64,000 nt of DNA from NCBI GenBank assembly GCA_038527215.1, contig JBCBGC010000002.1, positions 62,001 through 126,000 of the forward strand, given 5' to 3'. Shown one piece after another: positions 24,780 through 34,600 of the stretch. Position 1 is the stretch's first letter; every line of letters begins with the position of its first letter. The position numbers were made by a program, and so were the translations under genes. The notes below the pieces were generated by a model, which saw only the letters and a program-made list of their open reading frames with translations, searched no databases and had not been told where the DNA came from. The stretch is from JAWPMV01 sp038527215. Its GTDB lineage: Bacteria > Bacteroidota > Bacteroidia > J057.

Positions 24780-26627
24780 ATGGAATTTAATGTGATCAAG
24801 CGTCGCCTACCCAAGTCCCTGGATGAGCGCCTGTTTTCCCGATTATCCATTCTCAGTATTTTTGCCATGTTAGCCGTAGCAGGAACCATGATATTCAGTC
24901 AGGTCCTGATCCAAACCCGCATTGGCAACCAAAATCTTGATTCTAAAATCATCAACCTGGCCGGGCGGCAACGCATGCTCAGTCAAAAGCTAAGCAAGGA
25001 ATGCTTTATCCTGGGAGAGCTACCCGCAACGCAGCGAAACCCGGTGTTGACGATGGCCCGTTCTACCCTGGAAACCTTGTCTGAGGCACACGAAGCCCTA
25101 AAAAGTCGCCAGGGCAGCCTGGAACTCTACGGGAAAAACTCTCCTTTTATCCAGGAAAAATTCACCCATCTCCAGTTTCCTTTTGACGGCCTCACCCAGA
25201 GCGCGGACTCCATGCTCAGGCTGATTGAGCAGCAACCAGGCGTTCCCAACGAAGCCCTACTTCCCCTGGTACAACGCATACGGCCACTGGAAGCGGATTT
25301 TCTGACCCAGATGGACGAAATCGTTTTTCTCTACGAAAGAGAAGCTAAGCAACGCCTCGATGACCTGCGCCAGACCGAGCTCCTGCTTTTCGTCTCTGCT
25401 CTCCTGATTCTGGGCAGTATTCTGGTGTTTATCCTCCTTCCTAACAACCGCATGGTAACCAACACCGTCAAAAGCCTTATCCAAAAAGAAGAAGAAGCGC
25501 AGCGACTGAACCGGGACATCAATCGCCTTTTTTCTTCCTTGGAAGCTTCTCATAAAGAGCTCTCCAATCTAAATGATATGTTGGACGAGGCGGCCCTGTT
25601 CTGCTCCACCAACCTCGATGGGGAAATCATCCACTTCAGTAAGAATTTTCAGGAACTCTTTTCCCTCCAGACGCCGCCTCAGGACCAGAAGTTTCAGGAT
25701 TTCCTAAGCCTTTCGTCAGCTGAAATTGAGCAGTTGGGGAATTGCTTTCAGCTGGCCCTTACCGAGGGAAAATGCAGTCAGGAAATAGTCCTGCAACAGA
25801 TTGGGCCTCAACCGATCTGGCTGGAAGTGAATATGTTTCGCTACGGGCCGGAGGGTCAACCTGAGGTTTTTGTCCTCTGCAACAACACCACTGAACAAAA
25901 AATAGCCCAGGCTGAGGTGGAGCGCCTTCACGAAGAACGATTGCTCAAAACCCTGACCGCCCAACGGCAAAACGCAGCCCTGTTGCTATCAGCCCAGGAA
26001 GATGAAAGACGACGCATCGCGCGGGACATCCACGATGGCATCGGTCAGATGCTGACCGCCTTAAAATTCAACCTGGAAGCCTTGCCTACAGATAACCAGG
26101 TGGTAAAGGAGAACCAGAAAAGTGAATTGAAACAACTAACCCGAAATATCATTCGGGATTTGAGGCAGGTAACCTTCAACCTCATGCCCAATGCTCTGGG
26201 GGATTACGGTATCAGTTCTGGCCTGGATACCCTCTGTGAAGAGATGGGCAAAAGGGTGGACGTACAGATCACCTTCAGTAACCTTACCCAATTTCATGAT
26301 CGACTGCCAGACCTGGTGGAAACCAACCTTTTTCGCATCGTACAGGAAGCTCTCAACAATGCTATCAAATATGCAGAAGCCGATCATATTCGAATCAGCC
26401 TCTCCCATGATGCCGAGCGACTGAAAATCCTGATTGAGGATGACGGCAAAGGCTTTGACTCCCTTTCTGAAGAAAAAAACCAAAAAAGGAGCTTTGGAAG
26501 CGGTATGGGCCTGATGAATATGCAGGAACGTGTGGAATTCATTCGCGGAATTTTCTACCTTGATAGCGCAATAGGGAAAGGCACACGTATCGAAATTGAT
26601 TTGCCATTAAACGAATTTACCGAATGA
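24780..26627 (+). CDS. NarX/DegS-type sensor histidine kinase with PilJ-like periplasmic domain
   Basis: 615 residues. TM1 spans about 22-44. The periplasmic part has NLAGRQRMLSQKLSKE (59-74), the PilJ/type IV-pilus-type sensor signature also seen in nitrate sensors. TM2 spans about 200-220, then a coiled coil and a PAS-like region (about 270-370). HisKA_3 has DERRRIARDIHDGIGQ (408-423) with phospho-acceptor His418, and the HATPase has NNAIKYAEADHIRI and IEDDGKGF. The stop overlaps the response-regulator start (ATGA, 26624-26627), so they are a cognate pair. The stimulus is unknown; the P-box-like motif hints at a small anion. Confidence 0.92.
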   Translation: MEFNVIKRRLPKSLDERLFSRLSILSIFAMLAVAGTMIFSQVLIQTRIGNQNLDSKIINLAGRQRMLSQKLSKECFILGELPATQRNPVLTMARSTLETLSEAHEALKSRQGSLELYGKNSPFIQEKFTHLQFPFDGLTQSADSMLRLIEQQPGVPNEALLPLVQRIRPLEADFLTQMDEIVFLYEREAKQRLDDLRQTELLLFVSALLILGSILVFILLPNNRMVTNTVKSLIQKEEEAQRLNRDINRLFSSLEASHKELSNLNDMLDEAALFCSTNLDGEIIHFSKNFQELFSLQTPPQDQKFQDFLSLSSAEIEQLGNCFQLALTEGKCSQEIVLQQIGPQPIWLEVNMFRYGPEGQPEVFVLCNNTTEQKIAQAEVERLHEERLLKTLTAQRQNAALLLSAQEDERRRIARDIHDGIGQMLTALKFNLEALPTDNQVVKENQKSELKQLTRNIIRDLRQVTFNLMPNALGDYGISSGLDTLCEEMGKRVDVQITFSNLTQFHDRLPDLVETNLFRIVQEALNNAIKYAEADHIRISLSHDAERLKILIEDDGKGFDSLSEEKNQKRSFGSGMGLMNMQERVEFIRGIFYLDSAIGKGTRIEIDLPLNEFTE

Positions 26628-27280
26628 GTATTCGTATTGTTCTGGCGGACGATCACGTGCTTGTGCGAAATGGGATCAAAGCCTTGCTGGCAGATGTGCC
26701 GGATCTACAGGTGATCGCAGAAGCCTCAAATGGGGAAGAAGCCATCAGCCTGGTCGCTAGCCATCAACCAGATATTTTGATCGCAGACATTCGCATGCCT
26801 GTATTAAACGGCCTGGAAACGACCCAAAAGCTGAAGATTGAGCATCCTCAAACCAAGGTATTGATCCTGTCTATGCATGACTCGGATGAATACGTCCTTG
26901 AGGCAGCCCGGAGAGGGGCTTACGGTTATTTACCGAAGGATATTGACAAAACGGAATTTGTCAAAGCCATTCAAACGGTTGCAGAAGGAGCAAAATTTTT
27001 CAGTGGATCTGTCTCTCAGATCCTGGTCACCAAATTTCTGGAATTAGATAGGCGCTTCAGTGGGATCACACCGCAGGAGGAGATCCATCTTACACGTCGG
27101 GAAAAGCAGGTATTGAAGATGATCGTGAAAGGCATGACCAATAAGGAGATTGCCGATCAGCTTGAAAAAAGCGTCCGTACCATTGAAACTCACCGCTTCA
27201 ACCTCATGAAGAAACTGCGGGTCAAAAACCTGGCAGAGCTATCCCTTAAGGTCAAGGATATGGGGTATTTACTTTCTTAG
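26624..27280 (+). CDS. NarL/FixJ-family response regulator
   Basis: 218 residues. The receiver domain (1-120) has the acidic pair DD (9-10), the phosphorylation site Asp55 (LIADIRMP) and the conserved Lys in YLPKD. The C-terminal LuxR-type helix-turn-helix (about 150-215) reads LTRREKQVLKMIVKGMTNKEIADQLEKSVRTIETHRFNLMKKL. It is the cognate partner of the upstream kinase, with overlapping codons. Targets cannot be seen here. The 3' end overlaps the convergent gene by 12 bp. Confidence 0.94.
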   Translation: MSIRIVLADDHVLVRNGIKALLADVPDLQVIAEASNGEEAISLVASHQPDILIADIRMPVLNGLETTQKLKIEHPQTKVLILSMHDSDEYVLEAARRGAYGYLPKDIDKTEFVKAIQTVAEGAKFFSGSVSQILVTKFLELDRRFSGITPQEEIHLTRREKQVLKMIVKGMTNKEIADQLEKSVRTIETHRFNLMKKLRVKNLAELSLKVKDMGYLLS

Positions 27281-27781
27281 AGAGGGGTATCCCAATTTTT
27301 CCAGCGACTGGGCTTTTTCCTCCATCCAACTCACCACCCATTCATCCAGGGCTTTCATTTTATCCTTGAGCGGACGAAGTCTGCCCTTTACCTTGGCTTT
27401 CCATCCTATCAGAATATCTCCGGTTGAAGGTTCTTCCAAAATGGAAATCCATACCTTCTTGTTTTGAGCCTGAGCCCACAGGGCATTCGCGGCAGCCGAA
27501 GCCAAAGAAGGAAGAACGACTAAATCAATCTTTGAAAGGCTTTCTGAAAAATCCTGATCCTCAGGCCAGGCATGAGGGAGCATGGCTTGCGCATTTTCTG
27601 GTAGAGCCAATCCCTGCTTTGGATCCATCAGGATATGTATTCCTGCCTCTGGATATGCTTCGCGCCAGCTTTGGGCAAACTCCATAGCCAATGGATTTTC
27701 GACCAGGATCAATAATTGTAAGCGAGATAATTGTGTGGGGAGAGAGGGGGAACCAGCTGAGGATTGTTGGGTAGAACTCAT
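27269..27781 (-). CDS. Unknown protein, Rossmann-like
   Basis: 170 residues, no signal peptide or membrane segment. An alternation of strands and helices is visible: LQLLILVENPLAMEFAQSW (about 21-39), AGIHILMDP (about 46-54), KIDLVVLPSLASAAANALWAQAQNKKVWISI (about 84-114). This resembles a flavoprotein-type or other Rossmann domain. The C-terminal third is basic and helical. No family is recognised. The 3' end overlaps the response regulator gene by 12 bp on the opposite strand. Confidence 0.6.
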   Translation of the reverse strand: MSSTQQSSAGSPSLPTQLSRLQLLILVENPLAMEFAQSWREAYPEAGIHILMDPKQGLALPENAQAMLPHAWPEDQDFSESLSKIDLVVLPSLASAAANALWAQAQNKKVWISILEEPSTGDILIGWKAKVKGRLRPLKDKMKALDEWVVSWMEEKAQSLEKLGYPSLRK

Positions 27782-27927
27782 CGAATTGGGTTAAAGATGA
27801 ATAGCTACGCGAGTCAAAAAGCTGAAAAGTAGTCTGATTGCAGGGGACAATTTATTGAATTATTTTTAAAAAACGGGCTCAATGATTAGCAATCTTACAA
27901 ATATTTTACATTGGCTTTCTATTACGT

Positions 27928-27960
27928 AAAAAAAGGGCCGTCGATCAGGACGGCCCTTTT
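27928..27960 (-). terminator. Intrinsic terminator after the DUF1501 gene
   Basis: GGGCCGTC-gatcag-GACGGCCC (27935-27956). On the minus strand the stem is followed by seven T; four T also follow on the plus strand. It lies 23 bp after the DUF1501 stop. The surrounding gap 27782-27982 holds nothing else recognisable. Confidence 0.88.
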
Positions 27961-27982
27961 ATCTTGAGATAATCTCTATTCG

Positions 27983-29569
27983 CTATCGGTTGAGCACCAT
28001 GACTTTCGTCGCTGTACGGTAATTGTGGCTCATGCGCACATAATAATTTCCGGATGGCAAGGCTCTTCCGTCAAAGGTTCTTTCATACACTCCCGGGGCA
28101 AAAAACTGCTCGGTAAGGGTTTGGATCAGCACACCACGGTTGTCATAAATGGAAAGATTGACCACACCCCCTTCGGACTTGAACTTGACGGTGGTTTCTC
28201 CATCAAATGGATTGGGATAATTCTGGTATAGGGCCAGCGGAGTCTTTTGTAATTCCTCATCAATCGGCGTGGTACTACAGGTGCTGTTCAGCAAGGCGTG
28301 GTACTGGAAGTTGTCAAAGAGAAGGTCTTTTACGTCCTGCTCATCCACACAGAACCAATCCAACAAGACCGAGCCATAGATATCTCTGAAATCATAGGTC
28401 CGGGGAATCGAATCCTTGGTATCCACGGTAGCAGGAATCACGGGATTGCTGCCATAAACCTGCGCATTTACCTTACTGCCAAACAGGAACATAGGTGCAG
28501 CTGCACCATGATCGGTACCGATACTTCCGTTGGATTTAATCCTCCGACCAAACTCGGAGAAAGTCATGCCCAGTACCTGATCTTCGATGCCGTGCATTTT
28601 CAAATCATCCTGGAAAGCATCAATACTTTCCGAGACGTAGCGGAGTAGATTGGCGTGGGCCCCTACTGTAGGCGCTCCATTGGTCACCTGATTGGCATGG
28701 GTATCAAAGCCGCCAATGTTCACGATGTAAAACCGGGTCTTCAGACCACCCGCGATCAGGCGGGATACGATGGCCAGCTGTGCGCCCAGACGATTTCCTG
28801 TGCTCAGGTTGTTGAACATCGGAGAAATGTTGTCTGCATTCCCTGCAGCCGTCTGTATGGAAGTCAGATAGGCATTGGTTTGCAACTGGGTCTGGCGGAT
28901 AAATCCGAGCTCCTTCCCATAGTTGCCCGAAGGTAACTGACCGGTGCCCCCGGTGAGGAGCTGAATAAACTCGTCTGGGTCCTTGATGGCCATGCCTAAA
29001 CTACTGGTTTGCCCCTGGCAGGTATTCGAGACGACCGAGCCAATGGTGATGGCCAGCGGATCCGGATGATTCGTATTGGGGTAGCCCGTTGGATAGGTTG
29101 GGTGTAAGCTATCCAGGTAGCGCCCAATCCAGCCGGTTTGGTATACCTGATCCGAGGGCGAACCCGTGGTCCAGATATCGGTCGCCCGGAAGTGAGAGAA
29201 ATTCGGATTGTCGTAACCGGTATTTTGTACGACCGCCATTTTCCCATTCTGATACATATTATGCAGGCCGGTCATCGAAGGGTGTAAGCCGGTCAGCCCA
29301 TTGAGGGAAAGCACATCATTGGAAGGAATGATGATATCAGGTCGGGCGTTATACAGATTGCTGTACTGATCCAGAGGGATGACCGTGTTCAGGCCATCAT
29401 TTCCGCCGTTGAGCTGTACCAAAACCAGGACCCGATCTGTTTGGGATAAAAAGCTAATGACTGATTCCAGCGATAAATCCCGGGCCAGCGTATGTATAGG
29501 AAATCCACCAACCATAGCCGGCAAGGCGGTCATGGCAGCAGTTTGTTTGATAAATTTTCGTCTATCCAT
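27983..29569 (-). CDS. DUF1501 protein with Tat-like signal and T9SS type A sorting domain
   Basis: 528 residues. The N-terminus MDRRKFIKQTAAMTALPAMVGG is a Tat-like signal. The DUF1501 (sulfatase-like fold) core shows VLVQLNGGNDGLNTVIPL (about 49-66), NTGYDNPNFSHFRATDIW (about 116-133), NIGGFDTHANQ (about 284-294) and MTFSEFGRRIKSNGSIGTDHGAAAPMFLFG (about 330-359). Residues about 445-528 (LYQNYPNPFDGETTV ... GVYERTFDGRALPSGNYYVRM) are a T9SS type A C-terminal domain. It is probably exported and attached to the cell surface. It follows the DUF1800 gene by 47 bp in one operon; such pairs are common but their function is unsettled. Confidence 0.9.
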   Translation of the reverse strand: MDRRKFIKQTAAMTALPAMVGGFPIHTLARDLSLESVISFLSQTDRVLVLVQLNGGNDGLNTVIPLDQYSNLYNARPDIIIPSNDVLSLNGLTGLHPSMTGLHNMYQNGKMAVVQNTGYDNPNFSHFRATDIWTTGSPSDQVYQTGWIGRYLDSLHPTYPTGYPNTNHPDPLAITIGSVVSNTCQGQTSSLGMAIKDPDEFIQLLTGGTGQLPSGNYGKELGFIRQTQLQTNAYLTSIQTAAGNADNISPMFNNLSTGNRLGAQLAIVSRLIAGGLKTRFYIVNIGGFDTHANQVTNGAPTVGAHANLLRYVSESIDAFQDDLKMHGIEDQVLGMTFSEFGRRIKSNGSIGTDHGAAAPMFLFGSKVNAQVYGSNPVIPATVDTKDSIPRTYDFRDIYGSVLLDWFCVDEQDVKDLLFDNFQYHALLNSTCSTTPIDEELQKTPLALYQNYPNPFDGETTVKFKSEGGVVNLSIYDNRGVLIQTLTEQFFAPGVYERTFDGRALPSGNYYVRMSHNYRTATKVMVLNR

Positions 29570-29616
29570 GAGAAGTGATCATTGCAGGAGGGTTTGACCT
29601 CCTCAGGTGGAAGCGG

Positions 29617-31350
29617 TTAGGATAATTGATATTCAGCCAGCCCCATCAGGGAAGCCAGCAGGTCCCGGAGTTTATTGGAAACGGAAGCTCTCAACACCGG
29701 ATCGTGGGGGTTATTAGCAAACTCCGTATACTCAAAGGTCCATTCATAATCCGGTAAGCCCGGTAAAATGACACTCTTCAGGAAATCCTTTTGCGATTGG
29801 GTCAAAGGACGCGGCATCATCAGGGTAGCCAGGTCTGCCACCAGAACGTTAGGATCTGTTACATCGCCTACCGCCTGGTTGATCAGATGGATAGGATCAA
29901 TCAGCGTCTTATATCCCGCATAGTTGTAGCCTCCTTCAGAATTGTAGCGCTCAGCGGTCTGGAATCGGGCCGGTAGGGTTACGGAACTGATCCACATCTC
30001 ATGGAAAGCGGGTATCTGATAGTAAGCCGGCCAGCCAGCCACACTCGGTGGGTTAAAAAGTCGCATGAGTTGGTTGGTCGCCAGGGCATACAGATTGTAC
30101 CAATGCCGGTAGCGGGCTACCACGTTGAATTCATCCGGGAACACTACCTCGGTCTGACGCAACATGCCTACCGTGTAGTCCAGGGGATTTTTGATCAATA
30201 CTCCGCGCACACTCATATCATAAAAATGCTGACTGCCCAGCAAGGCCCTTACCACCGGTTGGATGTCATAATTACTGCTGATCAGCAGCAAGGCCATCGG
30301 TCCGATGATGTCCGTTTCCGTTTGGTCATTGATTTCGTAGTAGACAAACCAGCGATACAGCTTGCGACAGATGTACTCAGCTGTAGCAGACTGGTTAAAA
30401 ATCATCTGCACCAGATCCTTGTATTCATTTTCCCCATTGTTGGTAATGGTGTGCCCATTGAAGGCGGCAGAAAAGGTCTTGTTCCCAGGATCGTGCTTAT
30501 TGGCCCGGAACTGATTGTAAGGGGTAGTACTGTTCCACCCATACCCACGATCTCTCCAACCCGTCAACACCCGGGCTGCCTCCCGCACATCGGTTTCGGT
30601 GTAGGTGGTATAATCTCCATCGCCTACCTGAGGTCCCTTACCGATAGAGAATAGCTCGAACAACTCACGTGCATAATTCTCATTCGGCGGAGGATTACCA
30701 TTGGCGTTGTAGACGTTCTGGTTGCCGTTGAGGTAACGCAGCATCGCGGGCTCTACCGTGATTTTTTCCACCAACTCCTGAAAATTCCCCAGGGCATTGG
30801 TGCGGAGGAGATTGGCATATCGCCACATGAAGCGGGCGTCATTCACCACGTCCATTTCCAGGGAAAAGTGGTTATGCCAGAAGAGGGTCATTTTTTCCCG
30901 AATGGAAATCTCGCTTTCCAACATCTGTCCGACCGTCCAGGCCAGTAGGGAGTTTTTCCGGTAAAAATTGAGGCTATTGTACACCTGTGATTCTACCCAT
31001 ACCGTCCCGATGGGTTCGGCTGGATCTCCGGTGTCATAATACTGAACCGGAGGATTGGGCATAGGCCGGTCCTTGAAGAGTTCATTCAAGGTGGCGTTTA
31101 ATCCTGCGTTGGCAGCCCAGTCAATTTCGCTCTTTTTAGGTCCGAAAAGGGTGCGTCTAAGGAGGTGCGCAGCCTCCGCCTGGCCCCAGTTTCCGGAGTA
31201 AGGAGCGAAGGTTCCCATCGGACGCATAGGAGCGGCGACCTGTGCTTCTTGCCGATTGAGGAAAGATAAAAAGGTACGTCTATCCATAGTGCCTGATTGT
31301 ATGCGGTTAAGGGGGATCGTGCCAGGGTCAAAAGGGAGGGGATTCCCCAT
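29617..31350 (-). CDS. DUF1800 family protein
   Basis: 577 residues (a start at 31287, MDRRTFLSFL, is also possible and would shorten it by 21). DUF1800 features are AEAAHLLRRTLFGPKKSEID near the start (about 58-77), LFWHNHFSLEMDVVNDARFMWRYANLLR (about 158-185), ENYARELFELFSIGKG (about 222-237), AARVLTGWRDRGYG (about 257-270) and NPPSVAGWPAYY (about 436-447). It is upstream of the DUF1501 gene in the same operon and likely acts with it outside the cytoplasm. No T9SS sorting domain is visible on this partner. Function is unknown. Confidence 0.88.
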   Translation of the reverse strand: MGNPLPFDPGTIPLNRIQSGTMDRRTFLSFLNRQEAQVAAPMRPMGTFAPYSGNWGQAEAAHLLRRTLFGPKKSEIDWAANAGLNATLNELFKDRPMPNPPVQYYDTGDPAEPIGTVWVESQVYNSLNFYRKNSLLAWTVGQMLESEISIREKMTLFWHNHFSLEMDVVNDARFMWRYANLLRTNALGNFQELVEKITVEPAMLRYLNGNQNVYNANGNPPPNENYARELFELFSIGKGPQVGDGDYTTYTETDVREAARVLTGWRDRGYGWNSTTPYNQFRANKHDPGNKTFSAAFNGHTITNNGENEYKDLVQMIFNQSATAEYICRKLYRWFVYYEINDQTETDIIGPMALLLISSNYDIQPVVRALLGSQHFYDMSVRGVLIKNPLDYTVGMLRQTEVVFPDEFNVVARYRHWYNLYALATNQLMRLFNPPSVAGWPAYYQIPAFHEMWISSVTLPARFQTAERYNSEGGYNYAGYKTLIDPIHLINQAVGDVTDPNVLVADLATLMMPRPLTQSQKDFLKSVILPGLPDYEWTFEYTEFANNPHDPVLRASVSNKLRDLLASLMGLAEYQLS

Positions 31351-31682
31351 ATTTACGGCCCAGAGGCCATTTTTGCTGCCCTTTCAGCCGTTTCCCAGGA
31401 CGTTTTCATAAGCAGTTAACTCCCATCTGATCAGGGAGTTAGTGCATGAATATACAAGATTTAGAGGAGAATTGATGGATAAATTAGGAAAATTTTATAC
31501 TTCGAAAGAAAAGAAGCTTTCCTGCTTGCAGGAATAGGGGGATTCTACTACCTTAATTGTCAGATGGATAGGATTCCTATTCATTTATACCGCCATAGAA
31601 ACGTCTTTCCCCCGAGCTTCAAACGAGCGTTTTGGGAGTTCTCTCGCTGCCTTCCCGGTCCTCTACCAAACCAGCTGTTCCT
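31351..31682. other. Divergent intergenic region with small inverted repeats
   Basis: 332 bp between the DUF1800 gene and the large T9SS cargo gene. I see TAACTCCC/GGGAGTTA (31417-31441), TTCCTGC-TT-GCAGGAA (31519-31534) and ATAGGA-T-TCCTAT (about 31567-31579). Any of these could be an operator; none matches a regulator I recognise. No small gene is convincing. Confidence 0.4.
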
Positions 31683-34600
31683 ATGTTAAGACTACTATCC
31701 ACTGTATTCCGTGCATTTTGGCTTCAGGCATGTTGCCTGGCCATGGCCACGCTGATGATGGCCACAACCTGTACCCCTCAGTGTAACCTACTCTTCGATG
31801 GAAGCTTTGAGGGAGGAACGGGGTTGACTTCCTTTGTCGCCTATGATGGCGTGAATAATGGCAACCTGGGGTTTTCCCTTCAGGTGGATACCACCTATCG
31901 GGGAGATTCAGCCGTGAAATGGAATATCGGAGGCCCAGGGGCCTACTTCAACACCTTCCCGCAACCGGTTACCCTTAACCAGGGAGACTGGTATATGGTC
32001 AATCTCTGGATGCGCTCCGACCAGGACAGCAGCACGGTGCAGGTCAAGGTCCGACCCAAAAACGGTTCCCAGACCCAAACCGATACCACCCTTTACCTAC
32101 GTCCCTTCTGGCAGAATTACACCTGGTACTTCCAGGCTTCCGAAACCTGGACGGATGCCCTGGTAGAATGGCTGGCAGGCTATGACGCCAACCAGGGTCC
32201 TTATCATGTATACATGGACTACGTTAGTCTTTGTCCCTATGGGGCAGATCCAGCCTGCAACCTGATTACCGATGGAGGATTTGACCAGCTTACCTATCAG
32301 GATACCTGGTCCTTCTACGATGGGGGCATTGCGGGCTCCGGATATGTATCGCTGACAGCAGATAATGTATTGATTGGGAATTACAGTGGAAAAATCCAGG
32401 TAAACTTCATGTCTACTTATGGGGCTTATTTGAGCTCCAGTCGCAACCGCTTTTCCATTGAAAAAGACAAAGACTATACCCTGACTTTCTGGGCCAAAAG
32501 TGAGCTGGATAGCGTAAGCATGCGTACCATGGTCATTCGAGGGAATCCTTACCAGGTCAAACGGAATTATTACTTCCGACTGGATACCACCTGGCGACAG
32601 TATAGTTACCATTTTCGGTCGGATGAAGATGTGGCAGAAGACATGTACCTCCGCTTTATCCTGACCAATCACTGGGCCACTCAACCCTATGCGGTCTACC
32701 TGGACCGGATCAACATTTGTGAAGGCGATGCGCCTCCCGCCAAGGCCCCCGGCAGGCAAAGCGACCGCCTGGCCCTCTGGCTCAAAGGAGATCGCTTTGA
32801 CACCAGCAATGGCATCAAATGGTATGATGCATCCCCTCAGGGAGATAGCCTTAGCACCTCAGGCAGTGGCGTTGACCTGAGCGCGCTTAGCCTGAATGGC
32901 CATCCGGCGGTCACCTTTAGTGCAGGCAATACCCCCTTGACCGGAGGGAATCTCCGCCTGGATACCGTGGTCCAAAACCACAGCATTTATGCCTTGCTCA
33001 AAAGTGCTGGCACCAGTCCGGATGGCAGTCCGCTTGCCCTGGCGGACAATGGCTATCGCTTACAAGAAAGCAATACCCAAAACTGGCGCTGGCAGGGTAC
33101 CACGCCTAACCAAAGTAATTCTCCTTTCTCCTCCACCCAGTGGTCCCTGATTTCTGTCCACAGCGATGGCAATGCCTTTGAACAAAGACAGGACGGGACG
33201 AACCTGCAATCGGGCAGCCCCCTTCAAAATATTGCTGCAGGCAGCAACCTGGTAGTCGGGGCGCGACAAGCCAATGGGAATAATGACTGGGAAGGAGAAA
33301 TAGCCGAACTCCTGGTCTACAAAAAAAGCCATACTCAGGGTGAAAGAAGGGCCATTATGACCTATTTCAACATAAAATACGGCCTGCCCGTTCCAGCCGG
33401 TGAGCATCGCTTTTATTCTTTCGGCAATTACAGTACCGACATAGCGGGCATAGGCCAGGATACCATGTTGCAGGATTTGCAACAACTGACCGGCCAGGCT
33501 TTGAATGGCATCCTGGCCGTCTCTTACCCCAGTCGCCTGAAAGAAGGAGATTACCTGGTCTGGGGACACAATGGACAAAACATCAAAAGCAATACCAACG
33601 ACCTTCCTCCAGGGGTAGTGAACAAACTGAACCGGGTCTGGCGCTTTAACCGGATAGGAACGGTGGGAAAAGTGCGACTCAGCTTTGATTTGGGGCAGCT
33701 GCCCCCTGGCGATATTCAGCCCTATAAGCGGGTCCTGCTCATTGCCAATAACGCCAGCTTCCAAAATGCCGATGTCATCTATGGTGCGTATGACGAAGGC
33801 CAGGTAGTGAGCTTTCCCTTAACGCAAATCCCCAATGGCGCTTATGTAACCCTCGGTCTGGTCCAGAATGAACTCCTGCCGGAAGCACCCGGCCGTCAAA
33901 CCAATGGCCTGGCCTTATGGCTAAAGGCCAATCAAGGCTTATCTGGTTCCCTGGCTACCTATTGGTATGATCAGAGCCCTAGAAATAACCATGCCGCCGC
34001 CAGGTCCTGGGGTCCTCGCCGCTTTTATGACGAAATCAACGGCTACCCGATCGCTCGTTTTGACGAGTATTTTGACTGGTTACAAGGGGCCTTCCCCCTG
34101 GATATCCCGGTCAACCAGCACAGCTGGTATGTGGTAGCCAAAAGTGACACTTCCGTCAACTGGCGAAATCCCATTGGCTTTCAGGAAACAGGCTACCGTC
34201 TGGAGGTAAACGGCTCCAACAAAGCCTATTCAGTCTACGGGACCAGCCCCAATAGCCTCAACGCCACCGATCCGATCGCCAGCGACTGGCAAATCGTCAG
34301 CCTGGGGGCTGATTCCACCCTGACCAACCTTTCCATTAATGGAGAAATCAAGCACGCCCGTCAGGCCCGTACGGCCCTTTCAGGTAGTGGCCCCTATTTT
34401 GTGGGTTCCCGCAACCGGAACAATAGCGGGTGGTACGTAGGAGATATTGCCGAAATCATCGTCTATAACGACTTCCATGAACCCCAGGCTGCTCGGGCCG
34501 TGTTGTCTTACCTCTCGCTGAAATATGGCCTGACCATCCCGGTAAGCGATCACCTGTATTATACCCACGATAGCCATCCTTATCATCTGGTAGGCGTCGG

